A DNA stretch of 64,000 nucleotides from contig CAIXZH010000024.1 in NCBI GenBank assembly GCA_903923905.1, forward strand, positions 124,001 to 188,000, in the 5' to 3' direction. A program made the position numbers and the translations under genes. The notes under the pieces were generated by a model that saw only the letters and a program-made list of their open reading frames with translations, searched no databases and was not told where the DNA came from. This DNA is from an uncultured Bacteroidia bacterium (GTDB taxonomy: Bacteria > Bacteroidota > Bacteroidia > Bacteroidales > Prolixibacteraceae). Position 1 is the first letter of the stretch; each line of letters opens with the position of its first letter. This document shows, in pieces, positions 26,519 to 35,063 of this stretch.

Positions 26519-27898
26519 TTAGAATTTAAGTTGTCCAAGAATTTCGTCACAAGCCTCTTCAAACACCTGAATTCCCTCTCTCAATGCTTCTTCGGTAGTG
26601 TTTAAAGGGGGTGCAATTTTTAAACATTCTCCTGCAATACCTACAGGGGCGAACATTAAAAGTCCCTTATGAAAACACTTTTCATTGATTTTAACCGCCA
26701 TTTCAGAATCCGGAATCTTTGTCCCCTTTTTAACTACCTGAATCCCTGCGACCAAACCTTCTCCATGCATACAACCTAAAACATCGGGATATTTATTGCG
26801 GATTCGGATTAATTCAGGGATCAATATTTCACCCAGTTTCCTGGCATTTTCAACCAGTTTTTCCTTCAGGATAATTTTCAGGCTCTCGACGGCAGCGACT
26901 ACAGGCAGAGGGCTTCCCGAATGGGTCGATGTCATGGATCCCGGAGGGTAGCGACTCATAATATCTTTTCTTCCAATTACCGCAGAAAGTGGTAATGAAG
27001 AGGAAATTCCTTTTCCGCAGGCAATCAGATCGGGTTTAACGCCATAGTGCTCAAACATGAACATTTTACCTGTTCTTCCAAATCCTGACTGAACTTCGTC
27101 ATAGATGCTCACAATATCATACTTATGACAGAATTCCTCCAACTTCTGTGCATAATCCACCGGTAAAAAATCGGGACCCACCCCCTGGTAAGATTCGGTC
27201 ATGATTCCGGCAATATCTTCCGGTTTAATCCCTTTTTCCTGAAGTGTGCGGAGAAACAGATCAAAAGAAGTATCTTCATTTTTGAAACCGTCCGGAAATG
27301 GGACCTGAACAAATGTATGCCCTTCATCCACGATCCACGTTTTTAGTTTGTCCATTCCACCGGCAAGCTGGGCACCAAGTGTCCGGCCGTGAAAAGCATT
27401 ATTGAATGATACAAAATATTTTTTTTGTGGTCCATACTTCTGAAATGCATACGTTTTGGCCAATTTTATACAGTTTTCAGTAGCTTCACTGCCGGTACTG
27501 AGCAGAAAAACAAGATAGCCGGATGGATCAGGAGAGATTTGCTGAATCATTTTAGTCAGTTCAGCACGCTTTTCATGAACAAAAACGTAAGTGGAAATCA
27601 GTTTGCGATCCAATAATTTTCGTAATCCACGAATAATTTTCTTCCGGGCGTGCCCGGCATTGGTGATCAAAACACCGGATGACCAATCGAGCCATTTATT
27701 GCCCCACTTGTCATAAACCTGAAATCCCTTTGCCTTATCCCACACGATAGGTGGTTGTCCCATCATTGATTCAGGTTCTGATTCAGCTAAAAAGCGGAAG
27801 ATGCTTAATGATTCAGGAACAGGTAATTTCGTCTTAATCCTTCGGTATTTGGTGCGAATCTTAGGCACTTCAACAGGATCCAAATTATATTTTGCCAT
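26519..27898 (-). CDS. Class-III PLP aminotransferase (GabT/ornithine-aminotransferase fold)
   Basis: ATG at 27898 (MAKYNLD) is chosen over the TTG two codons upstream; the product has 459 residues. Typical class-III features are STGSEATENCIKLAKTYA (PLP phosphate contact), FNNAFHGRTLGAQ, IYDEVQSGFGRTGKMF with the Asp that binds the PLP ring nitrogen, and CGKGISSSLPLSAVIG with the Schiff-base Lys. Substrate cannot be read from the sequence. Family members move amino groups from omega-amino acids, amino sugars or inosamines to 2-oxoglutarate or pyruvate. Sitting directly before a Gfo/Idh dehydrogenase gene, it may act on a keto-sugar or keto-inositol (inference). It is intact and cytoplasmic. 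Confidence 0.85.
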   Translation of the reverse strand: MAKYNLDPVEVPKIRTKYRRIKTKLPVPESLSIFRFLAESEPESMMGQPPIVWDKAKGFQVYDKWGNKWLDWSSGVLITNAGHARKKIIRGLRKLLDRKLISTYVFVHEKRAELTKMIQQISPDPSGYLVFLLSTGSEATENCIKLAKTYAFQKYGPQKKYFVSFNNAFHGRTLGAQLAGGMDKLKTWIVDEGHTFVQVPFPDGFKNEDTSFDLFLRTLQEKGIKPEDIAGIMTESYQGVGPDFLPVDYAQKLEEFCHKYDIVSIYDEVQSGFGRTGKMFMFEHYGVKPDLIACGKGISSSLPLSAVIGRKDIMSRYPPGSMTSTHSGSPLPVVAAVESLKIILKEKLVENARKLGEILIPELIRIRNKYPDVLGCMHGEGLVAGIQVVKKGTKIPDSEMAVKINEKCFHKGLLMFAPVGIAGECLKIAPPLNTTEEALREGIQVFEEACDEILGQLKF

Positions 27899-27952
27899 GA
27901 TCAAAAAATTTAAATAAAAACTTATTCTTAAAGTTGCAACAAAATTTTGAGT

Positions 27953-28405
27953 TTACGCTGAAATTGGCTTTTCACAATAACAATCTTTTCCGGCCCTCAC
28001 CACTTCGGCCAAAAGTTTTGAATGTTGAAAATCACCGGTTGCGATCATCACCGCATCAAGTTCCGGTATTTTCAAAAGCTCCTCAGAATTTTTGAACTGC
28101 TTCACTTCAGTTCCAAACAGCTTCTTACAATTTGCCGCTGTCTTTTCCCTGTTCAATTTCCATATATCGCAAACCGCGACCACACCAAGATTTTTGCTTT
28201 GCGCGGCCGCTTTCACCATGGTTTGATGACTACTGCTACGGTCTCCGCATCCCAGAAATCCGATATTGATCCGATCGTTCGCACCTAAAATCCGATTGTA
28301 TGAAACTGCACTCATCGCAGAAACACCGGAAGAAACTGCAACACCGACAGTCCCGACAGCTGCCTTTCCAATAAACCTCCTTCGGGATAATTCACTATCA
28401 GTCAT
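27953..28405 (-). pseudogene. 3'-truncated Tat-exported Gfo/Idh/MocA oxidoreductase
   Basis: The ORF starts at ATG 28405 with a twin-arginine signal (SRRRFIGKAAVG). It has a Rossmann domain (INIGFLGCGDRS, GVVAVCDIWKLN, AVMIATGDFQHSKLL) and reaches CYCEKPISA, the hinge motif that normally opens the second domain, where it stops after 150 residues. Full-length relatives have 420-480. The following ~55 bp before the aminotransferase start contain none of the missing 270 or more residues in any frame, so the loss is a deletion and not a simple frameshift. The truncated protein would lack the substrate-binding domain. Confidence 0.8.
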
Positions 28406-28452
28406 AATAATATAAATTTATTCCATTGTGAAATTTACTATTTGGAGAACAA

Positions 28453-29754
28453 TTAATCCGTGACATAATTCAGATTATCATCCAGGGGGGTCATCCTGGG
28501 CATCAGCAGGTGGACAAATCCCAGAATGGTCAGATAGGACAAACCTGCAATGACAAAGGCCCAGAAATAGCCCGAATTACCGGCTGTATCCAAAACTGCG
28601 CCCAAAGCAATATCTGCTACGATGGCAACAGCCACTCCAATCATTTTTCCAATTCCGATCACTGATGCCACCGCCTTCTTGGGGAAAACATCAGGAACCA
28701 GTGTGTAACCATTAATCGACCAGGACTGGTGACCGGCAGCAGCAAGCCCTATCAAAAAGACGGCCACCCATTTACTGGCAATAACCGGGACAAAAGAGAC
28801 CGGGAAAATGATCACTGCGCAAACCAGCATGGTGATTTTCCGGGCTTTATTGATCGACCATCCCTTTTTAATCAATGCGCCTGAGGCAAGTCCACCGAGA
28901 AGGCTTCCGGCATCGGCCATGATAAAAATAATCAGGAAGGGAAGCCCAATATTTTTAATGTCCACGCCAAACTGTTCGGCAAGGAATTTGGCTCCCCAGA
29001 AAAGGTAAAACCACCAGACGCCATCAGTTATAGTGGTTAATGAAAAAGCCCAGGTTTCCCGTTTGGGGAGAAGCTTTAACCAGGGGATCTTTTCGAGGGT
29101 CTCTTCTGACGAATCGCTGTTGATATATTCGAGCTCCCTTTTTGACAATTTAGGGTGATCTTCCGGTTTTTGATAGGTTTTCAGCCATAAAAACACCCAA
29201 AGTGAACTGAGTGCCCCTGTAATCAGAAAAGGTATCTGCCAGTTATCTCCTTCGACCGAGACAATGGCACCCACGATAAATGGCGCTAATATCGCCCCTA
29301 CACTGGTTGAGGCGTCAAAAATGCCGGTAGCAAAAGCCCGGTCCTTTTTGGGAAACCACTCAGCTACGGTTTTGATGGCGGCAGGAAAGTTCCCCGACTC
29401 ACCAATACCGAGTCCAAAACGGGCAGCAATAAACCCAATTAAACTAAAGGCAGGTCTTATCAAAGCATGGAGCATCCCAAAAATACTCCAGATAACGATT
29501 GAAATGGTATAACCGGTTTTAGTGCCGAGTCTGTCGATGATACCACCCATGAACAGAAGTCCTATTCCATAAGCGATCTTGAACGAAACCATGATAGCCG
29601 CATAATCTTTATTCGTCCATTCGAAAAGCTTCTGCAAAGTTGGGGCCATCACCCCGACAATACTTCGGTCGAAATAGTTAATAGTGGTAGCCATAAACAC
29701 CAGGGCAAGAATCCGGTAACGGTAGGTTCCGATTTTTTCAGTTAAATTAGTCAT
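28453..29754 (-). CDS. MFS transporter of the ACS/ExuT hexuronate type
   Basis: The 433-residue inner-membrane protein has about 12 hydrophobic segments. It carries MFS motifs: NYFDRSIVGVMAP in TM1, GGIIDRLGTKTGY in the TM2-TM3 loop (the family D-R-x-G motif), GIGESGNFPAAIKTVAEWFP in TM4-5 and GWSINKARK in the central half. The TM4-5 block is very characteristic of the anion:cation symporter family that takes up hexuronates, galactonate and similar sugar acids with protons. In this cluster it may import uronic acids or sugar acids freed by the exported enzymes. It is 47 bp upstream of the truncated Gfo/Idh gene. It looks complete. Confidence 0.85.
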   Translation of the reverse strand: MTNLTEKIGTYRYRILALVFMATTINYFDRSIVGVMAPTLQKLFEWTNKDYAAIMVSFKIAYGIGLLFMGGIIDRLGTKTGYTISIVIWSIFGMLHALIRPAFSLIGFIAARFGLGIGESGNFPAAIKTVAEWFPKKDRAFATGIFDASTSVGAILAPFIVGAIVSVEGDNWQIPFLITGALSSLWVFLWLKTYQKPEDHPKLSKRELEYINSDSSEETLEKIPWLKLLPKRETWAFSLTTITDGVWWFYLFWGAKFLAEQFGVDIKNIGLPFLIIFIMADAGSLLGGLASGALIKKGWSINKARKITMLVCAVIIFPVSFVPVIASKWVAVFLIGLAAAGHQSWSINGYTLVPDVFPKKAVASVIGIGKMIGVAVAIVADIALGAVLDTAGNSGYFWAFVIAGLSYLTILGFVHLLMPRMTPLDDNLNYVTD

Positions 29755-29792
29755 CTGTTCAGTTTGATATAATTATTTATTCTTTTGAAAAA

Positions 29793-29830
29793 GCTGTTAG
29801 GCTGTTGGCTGTTAGGCTGTTGGCTGTTAG
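29793..29830. repeat. Short tandem repeat, 15-bp period
   Basis: GCTGTTAG and GCTGTTG alternate (GCTGTTAG GCTGTTG GCTGTTAG GCTGTTG GCTGTTAG), about 2.5 copies of a 15-bp unit. It lies just upstream of the MFS transporter start, between that gene and the GH29 remnant. It is too short and too simple for a CRISPR array. Its origin is unclear. Confidence 0.8.
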
Positions 29831-29869
29831 GGTATAGGTAAGATATTAAAATTCAATCAACTAATCCTC

Positions 29870-30117
29870 CTAATAGTCTTTTAGCCTATAGCCTAAAAGA
29901 CTATTTCCCCGCCTCATACACCAGTTTCCCTTCCACCTTTGGATACTGGCTTCGGGTAAAACACCTTCGGAAGTCGGCCCAACATTTAGCAGGATATTCC
30001 CCCCTTGGAGGCAATATCTATGAGCTTTCTGATTAAATCCAAGGACGATTTCCATTTCGGGTCATTTTTATTATATCCCCAATTGTCATTCATGGTCATA
30101 CGACTCTCCCAGATTTG
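29870..30117 (-). pseudogene. Remnant of a GH29 alpha-L-fucosidase C-terminal part
   Basis: The minus strand reads [17 protein letters not shown], then [16 protein letters not shown] in one frame, and after a one-base loss next to the C6 run at about 29,999-30,004 continues as [20 protein letters not shown] in the other. These are the late conserved blocks of GH29 (WE.CMTMND.WGYN and GGN.LLNVGP). Two adjacent stop codons precede the fragment. The first two thirds of the gene are absent, and the last residues run into a palindrome. It is a second GH29 and not the missing tail of the 3,218-4,123 gene, since it lies 26 kb away, although both fragments together would make one enzyme. The ~90 bp to the right show no recognisable gene. 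Confidence 0.85.
29872..29905. repeat. Perfect 13-bp inverted repeat, 8-base loop
   Basis: Arms AATAGTCTTTTAG and CTAAAAGACTATT are perfectly complementary around the loop CCTATAGC. The repeat forms the 3' end of the GH29 remnant's frame, so the remnant ends where the palindrome begins. There is no T-run on the minus-strand side, so it is not a classic intrinsic terminator for the upstream gene. It may mark an old rearrangement end or a small dispersed palindromic element. Confidence 0.75.
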
Positions 30118-30210
30118 CTATTATTTCTCCATAAGTTCATACCTATTTTTGGTTTAAAATTGATTGGCCACATCTCTTACATACCGAAACAGCTACTTTT
30201 CAAAAAATTC

Positions 30211-31509
30211 TTATTGCCGTCCCTTAGTAGGAAGAGATTTTTTATTTAGCCAGCTGACTATCTTCCAATACAACAACATCGAGCCACCGGGAAAATCTGC
30301 ACCCAGGCCATCTTTACCTGCTGTCAGAAACATATTTCCGGTGCCATCAATATTGCAAATAAATATTTCACCTCTGCCTGCAACTTTTGCCGAAGTATAG
30401 GTTAGTTTTTTTCCATCCGGCGAAACGACTCCCCTGAAATCCCACTTCCCATCCAGATAATGAGTAACAGGAATCTCGTGGCCAGAAAAAGGATCAAGCC
30501 ACTCGATGACACATCCCCCCTTTGCACTTTCCGGGCTAAAAGTGTTCTCCAAATGATTTCCAAGTTCGGGCTTGTAGGCGGCATCATGATGAGCTCCAGG
30601 GGAAAGTTTTGAATAGACCAGGTATATTCCATCAGGTGACCAGGATGTTGTATTGGATCCCCCGCAACGATGGTCTTTGGTGCCGTAGGCTGTACCAAAA
30701 TATTGGGACTGACCATTTGTTACAACCCGGTGTTCACTTCCATCGGGGCGTCCAATACACAAATCGGCATAATGATGTGAGGGTTCCTTTCTGGTATCAC
30801 AGTCCAGATAAGCGAGCCATTTATCATCAGGACTCCATTCCGGGCCAAAAAACAGGTGCCCCTCCTTTCCGGTCACATGTTTCCGGTCTTTCCCTTCCAT
30901 ATCAGTCGAATTTATGGTGTATCCCTCCGAGGCGATATGGAAGGCGATGCGGGTTGAATGGTGATTTAGCTGGATTCCATAAATAAATTCCTGCCCTGAA
31001 AGCAATTTCCATTCCTTTCCGTCCAGATCGGTCAGGTACAAAAGCTGGAATTTATGGTTTTCCGCACTCACGCTGCAAAGCATATGTTTCCCATCAGAGA
31101 GCAAGGCGGCACAGAAAATCTGATCTGCCGGACGCCCATTGGTTATCAGCTCGGTAAGCTCTCCGGCAGATAAGTTATACTTCCAGAGCCGATTATACAT
31201 CTTCCCTGTCACATTAGCCGTTATACTGTAGTTTTCGTAACTTGTCAGAATACAATTTCGTTTATCGGGGAAGATAGCGTCCAGACCAGACCAGCGCCTA
31301 TCTTTTTTCTCCGGCAGTTGCAGGTAGCGCTCGCTGGTACCATCTTCATTAATAAATCCGACACCTCCGGCAATAGGAGTAAACGTTATAACCCGCTTAC
31401 TGATCCATTTTACCTGTTTCGAATTTTGCTTTAATTCGGGGGTTGAATGACTGCCTGTCAATAAAATGATTATCAGAATATAAGTTACAATTGATATTGG
31501 ATTTATCAT
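30211..31509 (-). CDS. Exported TolB-like beta-propeller protein
   Basis: The 432-residue protein has an N-terminal hydrophobic export segment (IVTYILIIILLTG) without a lipobox. Repeated propeller blades follow: GPEWSPDDKWLAYLDC, TTSWSPDGIYLVYSK, GVVSPDGKKLTYTSAK and GEIFICNIDGTGN, the PD40/TolB type. His-rich stretches NHHSTRIAFH and EPSHHYAD in the middle recall the metal-binding blade centre of oligogalacturonate lyases (PL22), but the match is too weak to assign lyase activity. It lies 73 bp downstream of GH31 and upstream of the GH29 remnant. A glycan-binding or lyase role in the periplasm is plausible. Confidence 0.65.
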   Translation of the reverse strand: MINPISIVTYILIIILLTGSHSTPELKQNSKQVKWISKRVITFTPIAGGVGFINEDGTSERYLQLPEKKDRRWSGLDAIFPDKRNCILTSYENYSITANVTGKMYNRLWKYNLSAGELTELITNGRPADQIFCAALLSDGKHMLCSVSAENHKFQLLYLTDLDGKEWKLLSGQEFIYGIQLNHHSTRIAFHIASEGYTINSTDMEGKDRKHVTGKEGHLFFGPEWSPDDKWLAYLDCDTRKEPSHHYADLCIGRPDGSEHRVVTNGQSQYFGTAYGTKDHRCGGSNTTSWSPDGIYLVYSKLSPGAHHDAAYKPELGNHLENTFSPESAKGGCVIEWLDPFSGHEIPVTHYLDGKWDFRGVVSPDGKKLTYTSAKVAGRGEIFICNIDGTGNMFLTAGKDGLGADFPGGSMLLYWKIVSWLNKKSLPTKGRQ

Positions 31510-31582
31510 ATTTCTATATTTTGTTTTTTAATTGTTAAGATCGAATTAAAGATAGATAATTTAACAACCTAACAATTTGCAT

Positions 31583-33733
31583 TTAATTTGAGTCAGCCAG
31601 GATTTTCCAGGTAACTTTTCCGATGTTGTCTGGTTTACCTCTGTTCGCTTTAGAAATCGTGCCGGTAAGCTTCCCTTTTTTGTCGGGTGCTACCATTAAT
31701 TCACGCCAGGAATAGCTTCCTTTTTCGTAGTCGAACGTTTCGCCATCGTCGTCATACAGTTGGTAGGTGCCAGGTTTGGAACCGTAGTAACTGATTTCAA
31801 GATCAAATTTCTCTCCTGAAGCCGGGGCGTGTAAAAGTGGCGGCATCATTGGAATAATCCCGCCGTCTTTGACAAAAACGGGAATATGATCCAATCCGGC
31901 AGTTACTTTGATAATCTCTCCATCACCTGCATATTTCCCGGTGTAAAAATCAAACCATTTCCCTTTCGGAAGGATAACTTCCCTGCTGGTTTGTCCTTTA
32001 AACAGGGGTGCGACCAACAGGTATTCACCAGCCATATACTGGTCTTTTATCTCTTTGGTAACCGATAAGGCATAAGGGTTTTCACCCAGATTGGTATTTT
32101 TAAGTTCAGATACCGCTTGTGTCCCAAAACCAGGTTCAAGGTTCATTGCACGAAACGGGGGTGTTCCTTCAAAATGGTATTTGGCAAATTCAGAATAGAA
32201 ATAAGGCATGAGCTGCATCCTGAGTAAGGCGATTTTTTTCACCTCTTTCTCCACTTCAGGGAATGACCACGGTTTGGTACCATCCGCCCAGGCATTAATC
32301 ATGGCCATAGGTGAAAAACAAACGGTCTGCATACGGCGCACCCACTCTTCGCCTCCCGAAGATCCGCGCACTTCAGGAGTCCACAAAACTCCGCAAAAGC
32401 TACTGTTAATTAAAGCTGTGATAAAATCTTCATGACTGTAAAAGTCATTATAAATAACATATGGGAAGGAGGATGCCCCGGCGTTTGACGCCCGGACCAG
32501 GCCATAAGTCCGTGTGTTATTTTGGCGGAACAAATCAGTGGTCATTTTTTGAAGTAAAACACCATAAGTCTGGCGTATCTGTTCAGCGCTGTTTCCCGAA
32601 GGAAATTTTGCCACGTCGGGCCAGAGCCATCCATCGAAACCGTCACATTCATCAACTTTATAACCGCCGATTCCAAGATTAATCTGATTTTTACGCAACT
32701 GACCGGCGACAATATTTTGTGCCTCAGGAAGGGTAAAGTCAGGCACTAAGCCATCCCATACTTTATGTGATCCGGACAATGCAACTAGTTTTTGATAGAT
32801 CGGAGAGGCAGGAGAGACATAGGGATTTGTCCACAGATTAAGCCTTATTCCCATCGCTTTCATGGTCTTTACAAACCCTTCAGGATCAGGGAACCGGGAT
32901 TTATCCCATTCAAGACTACACGGATACGATTTGCTTTGCCAGCCGGGTTCCAATCCGATAAAATCGAGGGGATATCCTTTATCGGCAAAGGCTTTGGCCT
33001 CGGCAATCACTTCGTCTGCCTTGAAAAGGGCGCGAACCCGTTGCGTAAAACCGAGTCCCCATCGCGGAGGCATGCACCCGCCGCCATTAAAGAGGTTAAA
33101 CCGGCGTACCACATCAAGCATGGTTGAACCGGCAAAAACATAGATTTCAACTCCCTGTGCAGGAACGAGCATCTCAACGGCATCGGAATAAGGGTTGGCT
33201 GTCCAATCCCTATCGGTATTCCGGTCACGGGCTTGGGGTGCATTGGGGCTATCTTTCCGGACCGCTGTACCGGCATAAACCTTGATATATCGGGCGCTGT
33301 TCACAAATACGCCGTATCCTTTATCCGAGATATAAAACGGAACCGGAGCATGGGTCCGTCCATTGTCTTCACCACCATAATGATCCACATGCAATTGCAT
33401 AATTCTTCCGCGTTGCTGTACTGTTTTAAAATTCAATCCGAATCCGTATAGCTGTTCCCCCCTGACAAGCGGAAAACGAAGAGCAGTTTTACCATCGGAG
33501 ACTTCTGCGACAATTTCCTGTGGCGACAGGGGAAAATCAGCATTTCCAAGTTTAGTCAACGCCTCAAGATTAGATTGAACACCGGCAGCTTTCAGCAGAT
33601 CATATTTTTCGGGCACGCCTGCAACAGTTTTCCAAATACCGGGAGCAACTACCTCCCATTTTGGATTTTGGGACTTACCCTGAATTGGCAATAACAAATA
33701 AATTACAGCCAGCAATTGAATTCGTTTTTTCAT
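31583..33733 (-). CDS. GH31 family alpha-glycosidase, secreted
   Basis: The 716-residue protein has a signal peptide (IQLLAVIYLLLPIQGKS). An N-terminal beta-sandwich contains EQLYGFG (near 93-99), followed by a TIM barrel with LDFIGLEPGWQ and the nucleophile motif GGYKVDECDGFDGW (Asp near 361). The candidate acid/base is the Asp near 430 in VIYNDFYSH, in place of the more usual W-S-G-D segment. The C-terminal strands include APLFKGQTSREVILPKGKW and YDDDGETFDYEKGSY, typical GH31 ends. GH31 members cleave alpha-glucosides, alpha-xylosides or alpha-galactosides; the altered acid/base region suggests a less common specificity such as alpha-galactosidase. It lies next to the beta-propeller gene and directly downstream of a broken propeller gene. 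Confidence 0.85.
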   Translation of the reverse strand: MKKRIQLLAVIYLLLPIQGKSQNPKWEVVAPGIWKTVAGVPEKYDLLKAAGVQSNLEALTKLGNADFPLSPQEIVAEVSDGKTALRFPLVRGEQLYGFGLNFKTVQQRGRIMQLHVDHYGGEDNGRTHAPVPFYISDKGYGVFVNSARYIKVYAGTAVRKDSPNAPQARDRNTDRDWTANPYSDAVEMLVPAQGVEIYVFAGSTMLDVVRRFNLFNGGGCMPPRWGLGFTQRVRALFKADEVIAEAKAFADKGYPLDFIGLEPGWQSKSYPCSLEWDKSRFPDPEGFVKTMKAMGIRLNLWTNPYVSPASPIYQKLVALSGSHKVWDGLVPDFTLPEAQNIVAGQLRKNQINLGIGGYKVDECDGFDGWLWPDVAKFPSGNSAEQIRQTYGVLLQKMTTDLFRQNNTRTYGLVRASNAGASSFPYVIYNDFYSHEDFITALINSSFCGVLWTPEVRGSSGGEEWVRRMQTVCFSPMAMINAWADGTKPWSFPEVEKEVKKIALLRMQLMPYFYSEFAKYHFEGTPPFRAMNLEPGFGTQAVSELKNTNLGENPYALSVTKEIKDQYMAGEYLLVAPLFKGQTSREVILPKGKWFDFYTGKYAGDGEIIKVTAGLDHIPVFVKDGGIIPMMPPLLHAPASGEKFDLEISYYGSKPGTYQLYDDDGETFDYEKGSYSWRELMVAPDKKGKLTGTISKANRGKPDNIGKVTWKILADSN

Positions 33734-33740
33734 TATTGTA

Positions 33741-34321
33741 CTAAGATCTGGTTAGTTTATCACTTTTTAATTTTTGAATTGAAGTAAATCCATCAACACG
33801 AAGGGAATTACGGTGTAAATGTGCCCCGGGCTGTGCATAATCCTGATTGGTATCGGGAAAAGGGCAAAAGTTATGGCTTGCCGGCGCCTCATTAGCCAAA
33901 ATTACATTATTTTTAAACGTACCATTTATTTGAGAGTCCTGATTCGGATTTTTCCCAATGAATCCCGTCTTTCGATTCCGCGATACAGGTAGATTCCAGG
34001 TTACTGCCATCTTTCCCGGAGGATGGCAAACCCCGGTAATAAACACAATAAACCGTTTTATCCTTAATGACAGTGCAATATCCGCAAAAAGGGCCCTCCC
34101 ACGGTTTATCAAAATAAAAAACCGGACCTTCGTCATGTGGGGTGTGCTTAACGATTCGTATCCCTTCAAGCTTGTCAATCAAATAATTATCAACAATAGC
34201 TCACGTCTGTCACCAAGTTGAATGACTTCATTTTTTCCCCATTACCGGTCAAACCTTTAAAGCTGATCAAGCTGATAAAAAGAAACAAAACCAGATATTG
34301 GATAAGCATCGGTCTCTTCAT
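33741..34321 (-). pseudogene. Decayed BNR/five-blade-propeller glycosidase-like gene
   Basis: A signal peptide begins at ATG 34321 (MKRPMLIQYLVLFLFISLIS). The protein then changes frame repeatedly: EVIQLGDRREL; next LIDKLEGIRIVKHTPHDEGP with GIHWEKSESG; next INGTFKNNVILANEAPASHNF. Together these match exported sialidase- or GH43-like propeller proteins (a 'DGIHW' blade, then 'N.I..ape.HNF'). At least three single-base losses are needed, two of them in an A-run and a T-run. The 3' end is also missing: after DYAQPG the frame ends at 33741, eight bases before GH31. It was probably once the first gene of the GH31 transcript. Confidence 0.75.
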
Positions 34322-34551
34322 GGATATTCTGAATTATTGCTTTGATGAAATCTTAATCGCTGGAACATTTGGCTGGAAATGTTTCTCAATTGTATAAATT
34401 TTAATTAACTCACTAATATTTAGATTCCTGATCGATGCTGACCCACCTTGATTTATACATTTCCTTTTGTGGATGTAAGTTCATGAACGTTTCATCGGCA
34501 AAATTGTTAATTGGAACCCTTTACAACTTTTGAGGAATTTGCCAATTCATC

Positions 34552-34941
34552 TCATTTCCGGATCGGATAACTATCCAGCGTACGTCGAACCCAGGCATAA
34601 CGTTTCTCATCAGGTCCAACTTTTATATCTGAAATTAATTTGGCTGCGCCAACGGGTAATTCTGTATGGCTGTTATTCAATAAACCGACATTTGCTGTTG
34701 CTTCATTAAAAATTCGATTTAACTGCACTACAATTTTTGCAGGCGGAGTGGCAGAGAATCCCCCGATTACTGCATTGGGATCCATTCCCAATGAACGAAG
34801 CTCGTATGGATTTAAGGTAATATCAAGTTCGGTTGAGGCAGGAATCGCCTGGTTGGTCGCAAGATCAGTTATTTGGTTGGTATTTTTTCCGAGCTGCAAC
34901 TTCACTTTGACAGGATAATATTCGTGGTTGAGTTTATAAAA
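34552..34941 (-). pseudogene. C-terminal remnant of a large unknown protein
   Basis: An open minus-strand frame of about 129 codons (after TAA at 34942-34944) reads YYPVKVKLQLGKNTNQITDL, LNPYELRSLGMDP, GGFSATPPAKI and YAWVRRTLDSYPIRK. This looks like the last beta-sandwich and helical tail of a glycosidase-like protein. The only starts are non-ATG (GTG at 34905) and there is no export signal. The 5' part is gone. Between it and the propeller remnant, 34,322-34,551 holds no recognisable gene. The fragment marks the right end of the minus-strand array; plus-strand genes begin 120 bp further on. Confidence 0.55.
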
Positions 34942-35063
34942 TTACCACTAAGTTTAAACATATACCACTATCAATCTATCTCTTATCATAAGAATGCAAT
35001 GATTTAAACTAATTAAATGCTGACTTGTTATATTCCTGAAATTCATCCTTTAAAACCATATTA

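Noticed and set aside
29793-29830. Possible CRISPR or regulatory repeat array
   Set aside because: Only 2.5 copies of a 15-bp unit without spacers; no cas genes in the window.
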